This document shows positions 1 to 9,789 of a DNA stretch of 64,000 nt, piece after piece. Both the position numbers and the translations under genes were made by a program. The notes beneath the pieces were generated by a model. It had not been told where the DNA came from, ran no database searches, and saw nothing but the letters and a program-made list of their open reading frames with translations. How positions within the stretch are numbered: the stretch's first letter is position 1; every line of letters begins with the position of its first letter. The stretch is taken from the NCBI GenBank assembly GCA_963210315.1, contig OY723271.1, positions 1,054,001 through 1,118,000 of the forward strand. Reading direction: 5' to 3'. Source of the DNA: Rhynchopus euleeides (lineage: Eukaryota > Euglenozoa > Diplonemea > Diplonemida > Diplonemidae).

Positions 1-969
1 GAGTGCCGCTGTGGTGACGAAGGTGTTGGCGATGTTCTGCGCCAGACGCGACTTCGTGAGGGTGTGCCGCCTGAAGAGGTCGTAGAACCCATCGGTGATG
101 AGCCGCAACATCACCATCTCCAGGAAGAATATTGCAGACGTCAGCAGCGTCGCCACACGCAGTGCAGACGTGCCGCCATCCGACTGGTCGACAAAACACA
201 TTGCCACGGTGCACCCCACATCCGCAGCAAGCAGCACCAACAGCCCCACCTGCAGCGGCACATTCGTGTAGAGCCGCCGCAACCGCTTCCTCCTGGGGAC
301 CACGCTCCGCCTCCGGGCCCCTGGCGCCTCCACAAAGAGATGTGGGTGGTGCTCCTCCCCGCCGTACAGCACTGTGGCGCTCCGACGCAGCTTCCCGTCG
401 GCAGCACCGCCACTGTCACCAGCCCCCAACACCGGCACGTCCAGCACGAGCTCTCCGGGCGACACCGCTGGGAAGCGGAACCCCGCCAGATCGGGCGACT
501 GCGGGCTGCCTATCGGGGGTGACCCATCAGAGTCGTAGTATACAGAACCCTGCGCCGACGCCAGGGTCGGGGCATGCCACTGCGCAGCAGACGAGGCGCT
601 CCCCTGCTCCGTGAGGTGCTGGCCATCCAGGCCCAGGCTGGTGTCTGCCGACCCCAGCAGGAGCGGCTCCTCCAGCGCCGAGTAGAACAGCTCCTTCTTC
701 CTCTCCAGCAGCCGGCTCTTCAGGTCTTCATAGGTGCTGTTGTTTGCGATACCCTGTGGTGGCGCGGCGGCTTGGGGGTGGGATGCTGCTTTCGGCGCCT
801 CTGTGTGCAGCCTTAGCGGCGAGCAGTGTGCTGACAGTGGTGGGGGTTCGCGCACACCCCTGGTGTTGGTGTGGCTGGGAGGGGGTGCAAACGCCGACCC
901 CGTGCCAAGCCCCCTCCCGCGGTGTGAAGGGCGTGATTCACGGAGGTCGTCATCTAAGGTAAGCTGCAT
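1..969 (-). CDS. Partial voltage-sensor-like membrane protein (runs off left edge)
   Basis: An uninterrupted minus-strand frame runs from an ATG at 969 to the window edge (323 codons, no stop). Residues 1 to about 220 are a polar Pro/Ser/Ala-rich cytoplasmic-type region. A basic patch (PRRKRLRRLY) then precedes a hydrophobic helix containing an acidic residue (LLVLLAADVGCTVAMCFVD). After a short loop comes a second helix, SAIFFLEMVMLRLITDGFYD. The pattern of S1 with an Asp and S2 with FFLExxxLR resembles the voltage-sensor domains of Hv1 proton channels, voltage-sensing phosphatases and cation channels. S3, S4 and any pore or phosphatase domain would lie beyond the window, so the exact family is open. 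A C-rich tract and CAG lie about 65 bases upstream of the ATG. The family call is inference from two helices. Confidence 0.6.
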   Translation of the reverse strand, partial: MQLTLDDDLRESRPSHRGRGLGTGSAFAPPPSHTNTRGVREPPPLSAHCSPLRLHTEAPKAASHPQAAAPPQGIANNSTYEDLKSRLLERKKELFYSALEEPLLLGSADTSLGLDGQHLTEQGSASSAAQWHAPTLASAQGSVYYDSDGSPPIGSPQSPDLAGFRFPAVSPGELVLDVPVLGAGDSGGAADGKLRRSATVLYGGEEHHPHLFVEAPGARRRSVVPRRKRLRRLYTNVPLQVGLLVLLAADVGCTVAMCFVDQSDGGTSALRVATLLTSAIFFLEMVMLRLITDGFYDLFRRHTLTKSRLAQNIANTFVTTAAL

Positions 970-1031
970 CGGATCGAAGGGGAGGAGTGGTTTGAGCTGT
1001 AGAGTGGGTATGTCTTGCTGTTTGCTGTTTG

Positions 1032-1075
1032 CTGTTGTTGTTGTGTGTGTGTGTAACGGGGGAAGGGGAAGGGGG
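1032..1075 (-). promoter_or_regulatory. Putative splice (trans-splice) acceptor of the voltage-sensor-like gene
   Basis: Reading the minus strand, a C/T-rich tract (about 1075-1058) is followed by CA repeats and an AACAACAG acceptor-like AG at 1033-1032, upstream of the ATG at 969. Similar tract-plus-CAG arrangements precede other genes here. Whether it accepts a spliced leader or a cis exon cannot be told from DNA. Confidence 0.35.
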
Positions 1076-1412
1076 ATGGCAGGGGGGGGTCAGCTACGAC
1101 CCCCCCTCCCCCCGAGAGCCGATTTCTAATGGGACCGCCCACCCTGCTCCCTATTCCAACGCACTTCTCCTGTTTTGTGGTGGTGGTGGTGGTGGTGGCG
1201 CCTGGAACAACAAAGCAGTGTTCGACATGGAGTGATCCTGCCCGGCCTGTTGTGGCAAGGGGAGGGTGTGTGTGGGGGGGGGGGGGGGGGTAAAGAGTAG
1301 AGTATAGAATTGGTTAACCCATGGTATTAAAAATCCACACGTGGGGGAGGGGGGAGGGGGGGACCTTTGTTTGTCCTGCTACGTGCGATGGTTGCTACCT
1401 TTTCGCCACGTA

Positions 1413-2293
1413 CCTACCCCCCCCCTTGTAATTGTCCGCCCTATTTTGGCATTTTTGGCCGAAACGGACAGTTACAAGGTCAGGCGGACAATTACAAGGG
1501 ATTAGCCTGTACCACTGGCTGCAGCGTGCACACAACAACAGGTGCACATTCCATAGTGTTTGTGCGCTCTGTGTGGCCAGGGCTCTCGCTACTCACCCCT
1601 ACCACCCCCAGGGGGTGAGAGGGGAGTAGCGGGGGGTGATTAAGAGACCCTTGTCACGCAGGCGGAGCCCCGCTCTCGGCCTCATCCCTGCCTTGTTTGC
1701 TGCCCCAGCCCTCCCCAGCCACCCACCCGACGGTAGGGTGTGGACATGAGATGCATACGTCCCTGAGGGGAGAATCACACCCAGGCTTGGTCGGGCAGAC
1801 AGTTGCGAATTTTCAGCGGAAGAGGATGTGGATGTCCCGCGATTGCAATACATCGCTTGCAACAGAGCGAGGCAGTGAATCGGGCCACTTTAGGTGTGCA
1901 TGGAAGGAGGCTGTTGTTCTCTGAGGACCACAGGCTACGGCTGGGTACGCGGTGCGCCTCTGCATGCTGTGAACCAATCAGCGTGGTGTGCACGGTTCGA
2001 TCAGTTTCCTCAGAGGACCACTCGCCACTTTCTGCTGTATGGCACAGCTTCCTGGTGGCGCCGGGCACAAGCGGGATGACCTGCTCGTGCGCCCATCTTC
2101 TGTGGTGCCCACCGACATCAGCAGGGGTGCTAGGTGGTCACCTAACACCCCCAACTCCCGCCAGCCCAACCACTCGCACTGCAGGCCTTAGTACCCAGTA
2201 TAACCCTTGTAATTGTCCGCCCCCCGAGGAGGCCCTGAGGCGGACAATTACAAGGGGTTTGGGGGGGCGGACAATTACAAGGGGGAGGGTAGG
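1413..2293. mobile_element. TA-flanked TIR element, 881 bp, no transposase
   Basis: Inverted ends of about 28 bp with one mismatch (beginning CCTACCC and running into CTTGTAATTGTCCGCC) lie at 1413-1440 and 2266-2293, flanked by TA on both sides (1411-1412, 2294-2295). A further inverted copy of the subterminal motif sits inside each end (1483-1500 and 2204-2221, plus 2240-2257), so each end can fold into a hairpin. No coherent ORF lies between. TA duplication suggests a Tc1/mariner-type non-autonomous element. Confidence 0.7.
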
Positions 2294-2295
2294 TA

Positions 2296-4754
2296 TTTGC
2301 AATATTAGTTGTGTCGTCGTGAGGGTGATCTCCCGAGTCGACAGGGCGTGTTGCCCGCTTCTGATTTGGTGAGTGTGTCTGAGGTAAGTGCAGCACGGAC
2401 ATGGAAGTGGACGATGTCTCTGCGTCGAGCACACCCGGACCTGTCACGCCGTCTGGTGCATCGCATCCTGCCTCCACTCCTTGTGTGCGACCCCCGGCAC
2501 TGCTGCGTCGTCGAAGGATCGTTGTGGCCGACCGGCCTACGAAGCGGCTCAGTGGCGGAGGGTCACGGGAGGGTGGGGGAAGGTGCATTAAAGGCGGCAT
2601 GCAAGAACAACGGTTCAAGTCAGAGGGAGGCGGGTGGGGGGTATGGCGTGTTGTGCAAAACACCAGAGCCGGGATCCTCAAGGGCCACAGGGGTGTGTGG
2701 GTTTTGCGTGCCCCCCCGCATACGACTAACACAAGCAATAAGGCAGGAGCGCGCATGTGCTCCACAGGGGCACATGAGCACCATACGGAGAAGAGGAGCA
2801 ACGGCCAATACATAGCAAGGGAGGGCAAACAAATACACCAGCGCAGGGACAACATGATTTTCTGTGTGGGTTCTCCACAACGTGTGGCCTGTAGACACTT
2901 GAAAGAAACGGGTTTGGCCGTTTCATGTGCTCCGGCGTGAGTGATTGTGCTTGTTGTTGAGGCGAAAATTGCCCTGTCCGGGAAAACCGCAGAAGTGCAG
3001 ATTTTTTTTTTGGGTGGCGAATCGTAAAAACCAACACTTAGCGATTCAAAGCGGGGTGAAGTGGCATGAGGGTGTGCCGGGTAAGCCTGAACCCAAAACA
3101 TGTCCAGCTGGACGTTTTCTTTCGTTTTACTCCGCGACTTCGCTTCGCTCCGTCGCTCGTAAATTGATACAAAATAACACAAGGGGTTGCATACAGCTGT
3201 TCATTTTGCTTTGCTACCCTGTCTTTCCTAGAATCGCATTCTTTTTGACTTGACACATGTCTGGAGTGTGAAGAGAGATACCTTAGAACGGGGGGTGGGG
3301 GGTGGACCAGGTCTAATGACCCTGCCACAGGAGAAGAAAGAGCGTAACCAACAGAAGACGAGCACATTCACGAAAGAAAAACCACCCCCTCCCCTCCCTG
3401 AGGGGCGACGAATTAACTGGGGAGGTCTTGTGACGCTAACGCTTGCCCCGTTAGGCAATGCCACCTGACACCTGCCAACAAAAGACCACATGCAGCAGTG
3501 ATATGTTGGGAAACAGCGCAGCTACGCGCTGCTGTTGCTGCAGGGTCCATTGCGCGCAGGCCGGTGGGATGGCTCGGGTAAACACCCTTCCAGGGAAGAA
3601 CGCACCCCAAACACCTTGCGAAGATAGATGGCTGTCTCAAATCCAGCAGGTGTTTGGCACGCACCCCGGCACTAGTTGGTATGTTTTGAAACACCTAATG
3701 CACGACGCTGCGCAGGAGAGAGCGTAGCAGGTAGAGAGATGAGATGCGGTGACTTTCGTTGAGCGGGCACTTCCGTCTCAGGGCTGTGTTGAGGCCCTGT
3801 GAAGGGGAAATGAAGGTGCCTAATCCTGAAGCTTCAGTCGGCACGTTTTGTTACCTCACGACTTCGCTTTCGCTTCGCCGCCTGTAACTAGTAAACCAAA
3901 AGTGCACCAATCACAACCTGTCACACCCGCCCGCCCCCTGCATTCAGCCGCTGACACAACACAAAATCACAGGGATTGCCCAAAGGCAAAAAATACTAGG
4001 TATCGCACTCACACACAGCAAAGAGCTCTCAATGCAGCGCACACCGGCGGATCCGCACAAAACAAAGACATGCACACATCACATCGACACTTGAAGCTTG
4101 CACAGCATCCGGGTATCGCAGGCCAGAATCGCCACCTCCCAGGGGCAATGCCATCAGGAAGATGGGATGCAGATACGGATGCAGGACGGGGGCTTGCAGC
4201 CTTGACGTTACCAATAGTGCATATCGGCAGAACAGAGTAGCACACAGCAGGATGCAAGGGGGCCAGCCAAACCAACATTTTTGAATGCACCCCCGCCCCC
4301 CCCATGCATGTGCGAAAAAGCGTGGCTTGTCGCCCAGTAGCAACTACGCGGCTAGCCTGTGATTTGTTTATTGGCTGCCGGTGAAAAGATCACACCTTTC
4401 CGTTCATGCGAGGGAGGGGGCACCTTCGGCGACAAAATGCTACACTTGCCCTCACCCCCTACCCCCCCCCCTTCATGGGTATGGTGCTGCTGGAGAGTTG
4501 GAAGGGCGAAACTACAACGAGAAAGCGGTCCCTCTCACGTAACGTTTGCTTTGGCTGGGGCTTCAGGGGCAGCACGTCAGGAGGCACGGCCTGCCAAATC
4601 ACTTGAGTGAGACAGGGAGGGAGAGACGCTTGATTTGGTCAGCGCTTCCGTGGGCTGGAGCTTCAGGGGGGCAGCACGCGTTGGCAGCACACGTTGCCAA
4701 GCTCTTGAGAGGGAGAGAGAGAGAGAGGGGGGGGGCAGAACACCCCCCCCACCC
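2296..4754. other. Intergenic stretch without recognised gene
   Basis: Frames here are short or shadow-like, with homopolymer runs and no codon-bias block resembling the host genes. A dispersed repeat lies at about 3755-3878. A 346-codon minus-strand frame (2142-3182) overlaps the end of the TA-flanked element and has no recognisable domain, so I do not call it a gene. Confidence 0.5.
3755..3878 (+). repeat. Dispersed repeat family C, copy 1
   Basis: Contains GTTGAGGCCCTGTG, then TGAAGGTGC, AAGCTTCAGTCG and a TTACCTCACGACTTCG tail. The same ordered blocks recur at about 34009-34135 and 53722-53830. No terminal inverted repeats are visible. A SINE-like or truncated element is possible. Confidence 0.5.
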
Positions 4755-6884
4755 TCACAGGGTGAGCCCCTGTATAATGGAGACTCGCCTCTCCAGCTCT
4801 TCATTCTTCCTCCGCAGCGCAACCAGCTCGTCCGCCAGCGCCTCCCGCTGCGCACGCAGGCGCTGCCGCGAGGCTGCCCCGCCACCGCCACCGCCACCGC
4901 CACCACCACCTCCCTCCCGCCCACCGCCTGCCCCCACACAGCCCGGGCTCCCAGGCTGCACGCCAGCCGTATCACCTGGGTGCATATGCCGCTGCCCGCT
5001 GGGCAGCCACACGACACCTCGAGCCTGGCTGCCGCCCCCACCGCCGCCACCACCACCACCACCACCCCCCGCAGACACACCCCCACCCCCACGGCTCCGC
5101 CGTGACGGGGACACGGAGGACGGGTGATCCCCCTGTTGGGATGGGCGCGGCACGCCGCCGGGGCTGCTGCCACCGCCACCACCGCCACCACCACCACCCT
5201 TCAACCCACTCCCAGGGAGGGCTCCCGGCCACCGCGGTGGTGGGGTGTGTGCGGAGGGGCTCTGCCCTCTCTGAGGCTGCTGCTGCTGCTGCTGCTGCGG
5301 CGTGGGCCCCATTCCACGCCTTGAGCCCCGCCGGCTGCCGGCATATCCCTGCTGCTGCTGCTGCTGCTGCTGCTCCCCCCCACCTACAATCTGCTGCAGC
5401 ACCGACCCCAGATCCGGATGCGGAATCGACGAAACCCTCTGCACCGCAAGATCCAGGGCACTGTTGGGCCACCCACCCCCAGCCTCACCACCCCAGCCGC
5501 TGCTGCCACGCGGTAGACGCAACTCTGCAGCCGCCTTGCTGGCTCCCCACAGAGGCCCAAACCCAGAGGCATACTGCGTCGTATGCCTGGAGAGCGTCTG
5601 GCTGCCTGGGGTTAACGGCGGGGCACCCGCGATATCCCCCCCTGGGGAAGAGTTGTTCCCACAGCTGTGCCGCCGGAAGAGCGCTGCAGATCCCCCGACG
5701 CCTTGCAGGTCTGACGAGGCAGACGCGTTGCCCGCATGGGGTGTGTCCAGCCCAGCCGGGCTGCCTGATGCCCGGGCGACACCACTCCCCACCCGATACG
5801 GCCCTTCCAGAGAGGCAGGGTTGGGCGACCCCCGAACAGACCGCGCCCCACCCCCAGGAGAAGTCGTGGGGGAGAAGGCGCTGAACCCAGAGAGGGACAT
5901 GCTCCCCAGCATCACAGGGCCTGGGGGGGACAGCGGGCCGGAGGGGGACCCGGGGCTCGCCGCAGGCTCGTGGAGGGAGAAGGCGCCAGCCCCTCCAGGG
6001 CCACCACCGAGCGACATCCTGCGGCGGGGCGCCGCAGTGGTGGTCGGGGCCTTGCCTGGGGTGGGCGACGGGGGGGCTCCGCCCCCCGGGGAAGCGGAGA
6101 CGGAGGCAGCGAGGGCTGCCGAGCGGGCCCCCCTGGTGATGCTGTTGGCGGCGGGGCTGCTGGCGCCGCCGGGCAGCGGCGGCGGAGGCGAGGCGCTGGC
6201 AGCCGCCGCGGGGGTGGTGGCGGTGGTGCTGCTGCTGCCCCCGCCGGCAGCGTGCCCCCGGGCAGGCGGCGCCTGGGCAGCGGGGGTGGGCGTGGCGGGG
6301 GCGGTGCCGGCGGGAGATGCGGTTGTGCCGGGGGCGGGCTGCTGCTGGTGGTGGCTGTCCTGCAGCACCGCGGGGAGCGGGGGTGCCGCGGCAGCGGTCG
6401 CGATGATGTCGCTGAGGGCGAGCGATGCGGTGCGGGAGGCGAGGGATCCGCTTGGCTTGACCCCGCTGTGCGCGCGCACCCTTCGGCTGCCCTGCTTGCT
6501 GTTGGGGCGGCCTGCGGAGGTGTCGGCGTTGGGGGCAGACGCCTTGCGGGATGCACCGCGCTCCTTCGCACCGTTGTTCTCCTTGCTGCCGTTGCTCCCG
6601 GTGCTGGCGGCGACGGTTGCGGTGAACTCGTCACAGGTCTCCTCCGTCTCCAATGTGGAGGACGGCCCGCGGGCCTCGGCAAGCTCCACCAGCCTGTGCA
6701 GCATGTCCTCCGCCCCGCAGCCCCTCAGCATGAGGATCAGCTCTACAGCCTCGTCGGCACCGCCCAGCGTGCCGTTGAAGGTGCTGCCGTAGATGTTGGA
6801 CAGACTCTGCGCGCTCTTGCTAAGACACAGAGCAGGGTCCGGCACGGACAGCGGCGACATCACACTCGCGTCATCCTCGGACAT
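4755..6884 (-). CDS. Low-complexity protein with C-terminal coiled coil
   Basis: 709 residues from an ATG at 6884. The first 75 residues (MSEDDASVMSPLSV...) are ordinary sequence with a leucine-rich helical stretch (AVELILMLRGCGAEDMLHRL). The next 550 are extremely Pro/Ala/Gly/Ser-rich, with two glutamine tracts encoded by CAG/CAA runs (plus-strand CTG runs near 5276-5298 and 5350-5376) and several glycine runs. The last 40 residues (QRLRAQREALADELVALRRK onward) form a clear heptad coiled coil. I do not recognise the family; a cytoskeletal or RNP scaffold is possible. Homogeneous reading frame over 2.1 kb and the C-rich upstream region support a real gene. The 1491-base plus-strand frame across it is an antisense shadow of GC-rich codons. 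Confidence 0.7.
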   Translation of the reverse strand: MSEDDASVMSPLSVPDPALCLSKSAQSLSNIYGSTFNGTLGGADEAVELILMLRGCGAEDMLHRLVELAEARGPSSTLETEETCDEFTATVAASTGSNGSKENNGAKERGASRKASAPNADTSAGRPNSKQGSRRVRAHSGVKPSGSLASRTASLALSDIIATAAAAPPLPAVLQDSHHQQQPAPGTTASPAGTAPATPTPAAQAPPARGHAAGGGSSSTTATTPAAAASASPPPPLPGGASSPAANSITRGARSAALAASVSASPGGGAPPSPTPGKAPTTTAAPRRRMSLGGGPGGAGAFSLHEPAASPGSPSGPLSPPGPVMLGSMSLSGFSAFSPTTSPGGGARSVRGSPNPASLEGPYRVGSGVARASGSPAGLDTPHAGNASASSDLQGVGGSAALFRRHSCGNNSSPGGDIAGAPPLTPGSQTLSRHTTQYASGFGPLWGASKAAAELRLPRGSSGWGGEAGGGWPNSALDLAVQRVSSIPHPDLGSVLQQIVGGGEQQQQQQQQGYAGSRRGSRRGMGPTPQQQQQQQPQRGQSPSAHTPPPRWPGALPGSGLKGGGGGGGGGGSSPGGVPRPSQQGDHPSSVSPSRRSRGGGGVSAGGGGGGGGGGGGGSQARGVVWLPSGQRHMHPGDTAGVQPGSPGCVGAGGGREGGGGGGGGGGGGAASRQRLRAQREALADELVALRRKNEELERRVSIIQGLTL
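5276..5376 (-). repeat. CAG (polyglutamine) trinucleotide tracts
   Basis: Two CTG runs on the plus strand (about 7 and 9 units) read as CAG on the coding strand and encode Gln tracts in the low-complexity protein. They lie in an already repetitive exon and are likely to be length-polymorphic. Confidence 0.8.
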
Positions 6885-7652
6885 CCTCCCGGAGAGAGCC
6901 CCGGGGGGTGGGTGGGGGGTGGAGGTCGTGCAGTGTGTCCGAGGCCTTTTGTGGTGTGGCGTGGCGTGGTGTGGCAGTGGAGGCGGTAGTATCGGAGCCC
7001 AGTTTTCCTTGATTTAACACCCTGTCTGAAGTCGGTTGCGGTTGCTGGTCCCCCACACCTGGGGTTGTGGGCTAGGCAGTGTGGTAAGGCAGGCGTAAGG
7101 TGGCCATGGCATGCGAATCACACCGATAGCCACAGCCAGAAGGCACGCTCTCTGATATGCATGGCTGGGGGGGGGGGGGGGGGGGACAGCTGCCGGGGGC
7201 GGGGGGTTGTCTGGAGGGACAACAATCACGTGATTCTGCTTCTACTACCTATTCGCATATTCCTCCGCGCCTGCACCGTCGCTACCTGCCTGCCGCCACC
7301 CTCCCCTACCACCACCACCACCACCCAGCTGCTGCTGCCGTTTTGGATTTTTTTTCCTGCTGCGTTATTTGCTTTCGGGAGGGAGGAGTTAAGGGGAGGA
7401 GGGGGGCTGTATTCGCCACCGTCACACACGCCCTCTCTCTCCTTCTCTCCCGCCGCTCCCTCCGCGTGGTATTTTTTTTTTGATGACATCACTTTGCTAG
7501 TGGCATGTCATGTGGCATGGCATGGATGGGCCTGTCAAGGTGCCTCCCAGGTGCAGGCCTACAGCGCCGTTCACCCCACACCCACAGCAAAACAGGAGTC
7601 GGAGATGGCAAAGAGACGTCCAAAATCCGCATTTTCTCTTCCCCTCCCCCCC
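6885..7652. other. Intergenic spacer
   Basis: C-rich sequence immediately upstream (minus-strand sense) of the 709-residue gene is a candidate 5' leader or splice-acceptor tract. The rest holds G-runs, a CCACCA microsatellite and no supported gene. Confidence 0.4.
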
Positions 7653-7975
7653 CTAGGCATACAGTGCAAACGATAATTATTATCGCATACGATAATTATT
7701 ATCGTACTCCCATTATCGTATATTATCGTATACGATAATATACGATAATGGTGCGATAATTTTTTTGAGATTTTCGGAAAACCAGAAATCAGCCCAGAAC
7801 ACATTGAAAAAGTGGTAAAAGTGGAGCCGGAAGCTGCCATTTTTGCTTCTTTGAATTATTGGTGACGGGGGGCTTCACTCAGAAGTGTAGAATGTCCCTC
7901 ACAAATGGGTGGCAGACACAACACACATAGTGCCATGACATGCGCAGCACTATGTCTGTCTGGGGCATCCTGTCA

Positions 7976-8085
7976 ATGAAGCTGGCACCGTTGGAAGAAG
8001 TTTCAGGCACAGGGGGGCGGAGAGGTTACAGGATACTGCCACGCACATCCGTGACACTCATTTGCGTGTGCGCTCTCGACCCGTG
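7976..8085 (+). repeat. Upstream duplicate of an internal transposase segment
   Basis: About 100 bases here (CTGGCACCGTTGGAAGAAG through CACTCATTTGCGTGTGCGC) repeat, with small differences, the coding segment at 8681-8785 in direct orientation. The copy sits in the 5' part of the hAT element, before the acidic/basic ORF. Confidence 0.75.
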
Positions 8086-8149
8086 TGTCTATCGCTATGT
8101 TGTGACTGCATCGCCATCACCCTCCACAGGAAACACCAGGGATCAAAAA

Positions 8150-8596
8150 ATGTCTCGTCGTCGTAGGATAAAAGACGACACAACAACGGAGGATGACGCA
8201 GAGGAAGATGATGACGGCGATGACGAGGAAGAGGGCAGTGATGAGGACGAGCCGGACCAGAAACGCCGTCGCGTCACGGGGGGGAAGGACAAGAAGCCCT
8301 CAGCGAAAAAGGCGGCCGTGAAAAAGCCACCCCCAAAGAAGCCAGCAGCGAAGAAGCCAGCCCCCAAGAAGACAGCACCAAAGCCCGCGGGAAAATCGGA
8401 GAGCGCGCAGAAACGCCTGGACACGATAAAACTCAGAAAAACGGTGGAGGAAGCCGCAGACGAGGCTGCTGCCAAGAAGAGGATCTCCTTGGTAACAGCC
8501 AGGCAGCGGCTGCAGCAACTGGCGAGGTACGACGCCACAGTTGCTGCGGCGAGGAGGGCATCTACTGCCTGGGCCACCACCTCAACGCAGCGTTGA
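8150..8596 (+). CDS. Acidic/lysine-rich ORF of the hAT element
   Basis: 148 residues from an ATG at 8150 (MSRRRRIKDD). Residues 8-45 are almost wholly acidic, followed by a basic KRRR and then repeated lysine/proline/alanine units (KKPAAKKPAPKK), ending in a helical basic stretch. It looks nuclear and DNA-binding but has no recognisable zinc finger. It overlaps the transposase frame, which is one base out of register at its 3' end. The two could be one protein joined by splicing (an acceptor-like CAGCCAG lies at 8495-8502) or by a frameshift. A CCTCCACAG acceptor-like sequence lies just upstream of the ATG. Confidence 0.5.
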   Translation: MSRRRRIKDDTTTEDDAEEDDDGDDEEEGSDEDEPDQKRRRVTGGKDKKPSAKKAAVKKPPPKKPAAKKPAPKKTAPKPAGKSESAQKRLDTIKLRKTVEEAADEAAAKKRISLVTARQRLQQLARYDATVAAARRASTAWATTSTQR

Positions 8597-9789
8597 AGCG
8601 AGCAGTGCGCCAGTCATACCCCCGGGCGTATGCCTTCTGCACGCTGGTGTCGCAGTTCTTCGGGTGCAAGTCGCGCCGGCACCGTTGGAAGAAGTTTCAG
8701 GCACAGGGGGCGGAGAGGATGCATGATGCTGCAACGAACATCCGTGACACTCATTTGCGTGTGCGCACCGCTCTCGACCGCGGAGCGGTGCGTGCGCTCC
8801 GCAAGCTTCTCCCATCCGTGAACGTCACAGATACCGATGCGGTGGTGCTGGAGCGGGCTGCCGCCTTTGTGGCGGAAACAGACGACACCCACGCCGCCAA
8901 TGTGGAGGTGTCCAGCCCTCAGCAACCCGCCTCTACTTCGGACACTCGATGGGCAGCGATGTTCGACCTGACAGTCCACCTGCAGACCCGGTGTGCGATG
9001 CTGCTGCAGTTCGTCAGCGTGGAGATGGCGAGGAAGAAGAAGCCACTCACTCTCAGGCAGCTCTCTGAGCACATCCAGAAGGGAACATGGGAAGAGCACG
9101 TCAGCGAGACGGTGGCTGTGGCTGAGATGGTGGAGCCGGTGCTGTGGCTCGTGCGATGGGTGCAGAACCCGGAAGCCCGTCTGGGGCACATCAAAGTGCG
9201 GACTATCACGGAGGAGTACCAGAAGGTGGTGACGAACACCAGTTATCCTGCTCCTATCCGCACCTTGCTGAAGGATGCCTGGGAGTCTTGGCCGTCGAAG
9301 GCGAGGTTCGAGATGGCGCTCATCTTCGACCCGGAAACCGTGCTGATGGCTGACTTCGACGACTTCCCCGACATCACAAACCAGCTGGTGTTCCATGCCC
9401 TTGCTGACGACGAGTGCTGGGCGGAGTTCACACAGTACCTCAATGCCCCTGCCGAATCCCTGCAGACCGACACCCCGATTGCGTTCTGGCTGGAGAAGGG
9501 GAGGAAGCTGTTCCCCATCCTGGCGCCACATGTGGTGGCTTGGCTCCGCACGCCTGTGTCGGTCACACAGGTCGACAGTGTGTTTTCGACGGCAGAGTCC
9601 CGCAAGTCCAAGCGGGGGTCGAACATCTCGACGAAGACCTACGCGGATCGTCTGTTCTTGCAGCGGAACGGCGACCTCCTCGGCTACTTCGACAAGAGCA
9701 ACCGGTTCGCAGAAGCCCTCGAAAGGGACTATGTCTCTGATGATTCCTCTGAGGAGGACGAATCCGAGACTGAGATGGATATCATTTAG
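8551..9789 (+). CDS. hAT transposase (N-terminus unresolved)
   Basis: The conserved frame is open upstream of the first possible start, and the segment IYCLGHHLNAALKRAV (8560-8607) matches the C-x-x-H-x-L-N motif of hAT catalytic domains. Further on are TRWAAMFDL and, at the C-terminus, the hAT dimerisation region: FWLEKGRKLFPILAPHVVAW, then SVFSTAESRKSKRGSNIS and a final RNGDLL. The acidic tail (DDSSEEDESETE) ends at a TAG. No BED zinc finger is visible. The start must come from an upstream exon or from the overlapping 8150 frame, so this copy may be spliced or broken. Family assignment rests on motif order. Confidence 0.8.
   Translation, partial: EEGIYCLGHHLNAALKRAVRQSYPRAYAFCTLVSQFFGCKSRRHRWKKFQAQGAERMHDAATNIRDTHLRVRTALDRGAVRALRKLLPSVNVTDTDAVVLERAAAFVAETDDTHAANVEVSSPQQPASTSDTRWAAMFDLTVHLQTRCAMLLQFVSVEMARKKKPLTLRQLSEHIQKGTWEEHVSETVAVAEMVEPVLWLVRWVQNPEARLGHIKVRTITEEYQKVVTNTSYPAPIRTLLKDAWESWPSKARFEMALIFDPETVLMADFDDFPDITNQLVFHALADDECWAEFTQYLNAPAESLQTDTPIAFWLEKGRKLFPILAPHVVAWLRTPVSVTQVDSVFSTAESRKSKRGSNISTKTYADRLFLQRNGDLLGYFDKSNRFAEALERDYVSDDSSEEDESETEMDII

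Noticed and set aside
2142-3182. 346-codon minus-strand ORF
   Set aside because: Starts in a TIR element and runs through intergenic DNA; composition erratic, no motif, no codon bias like the neighbours.
5302-6792. 496-codon plus-strand ORF
   Set aside because: Antisense of the low-complexity protein; no domain.
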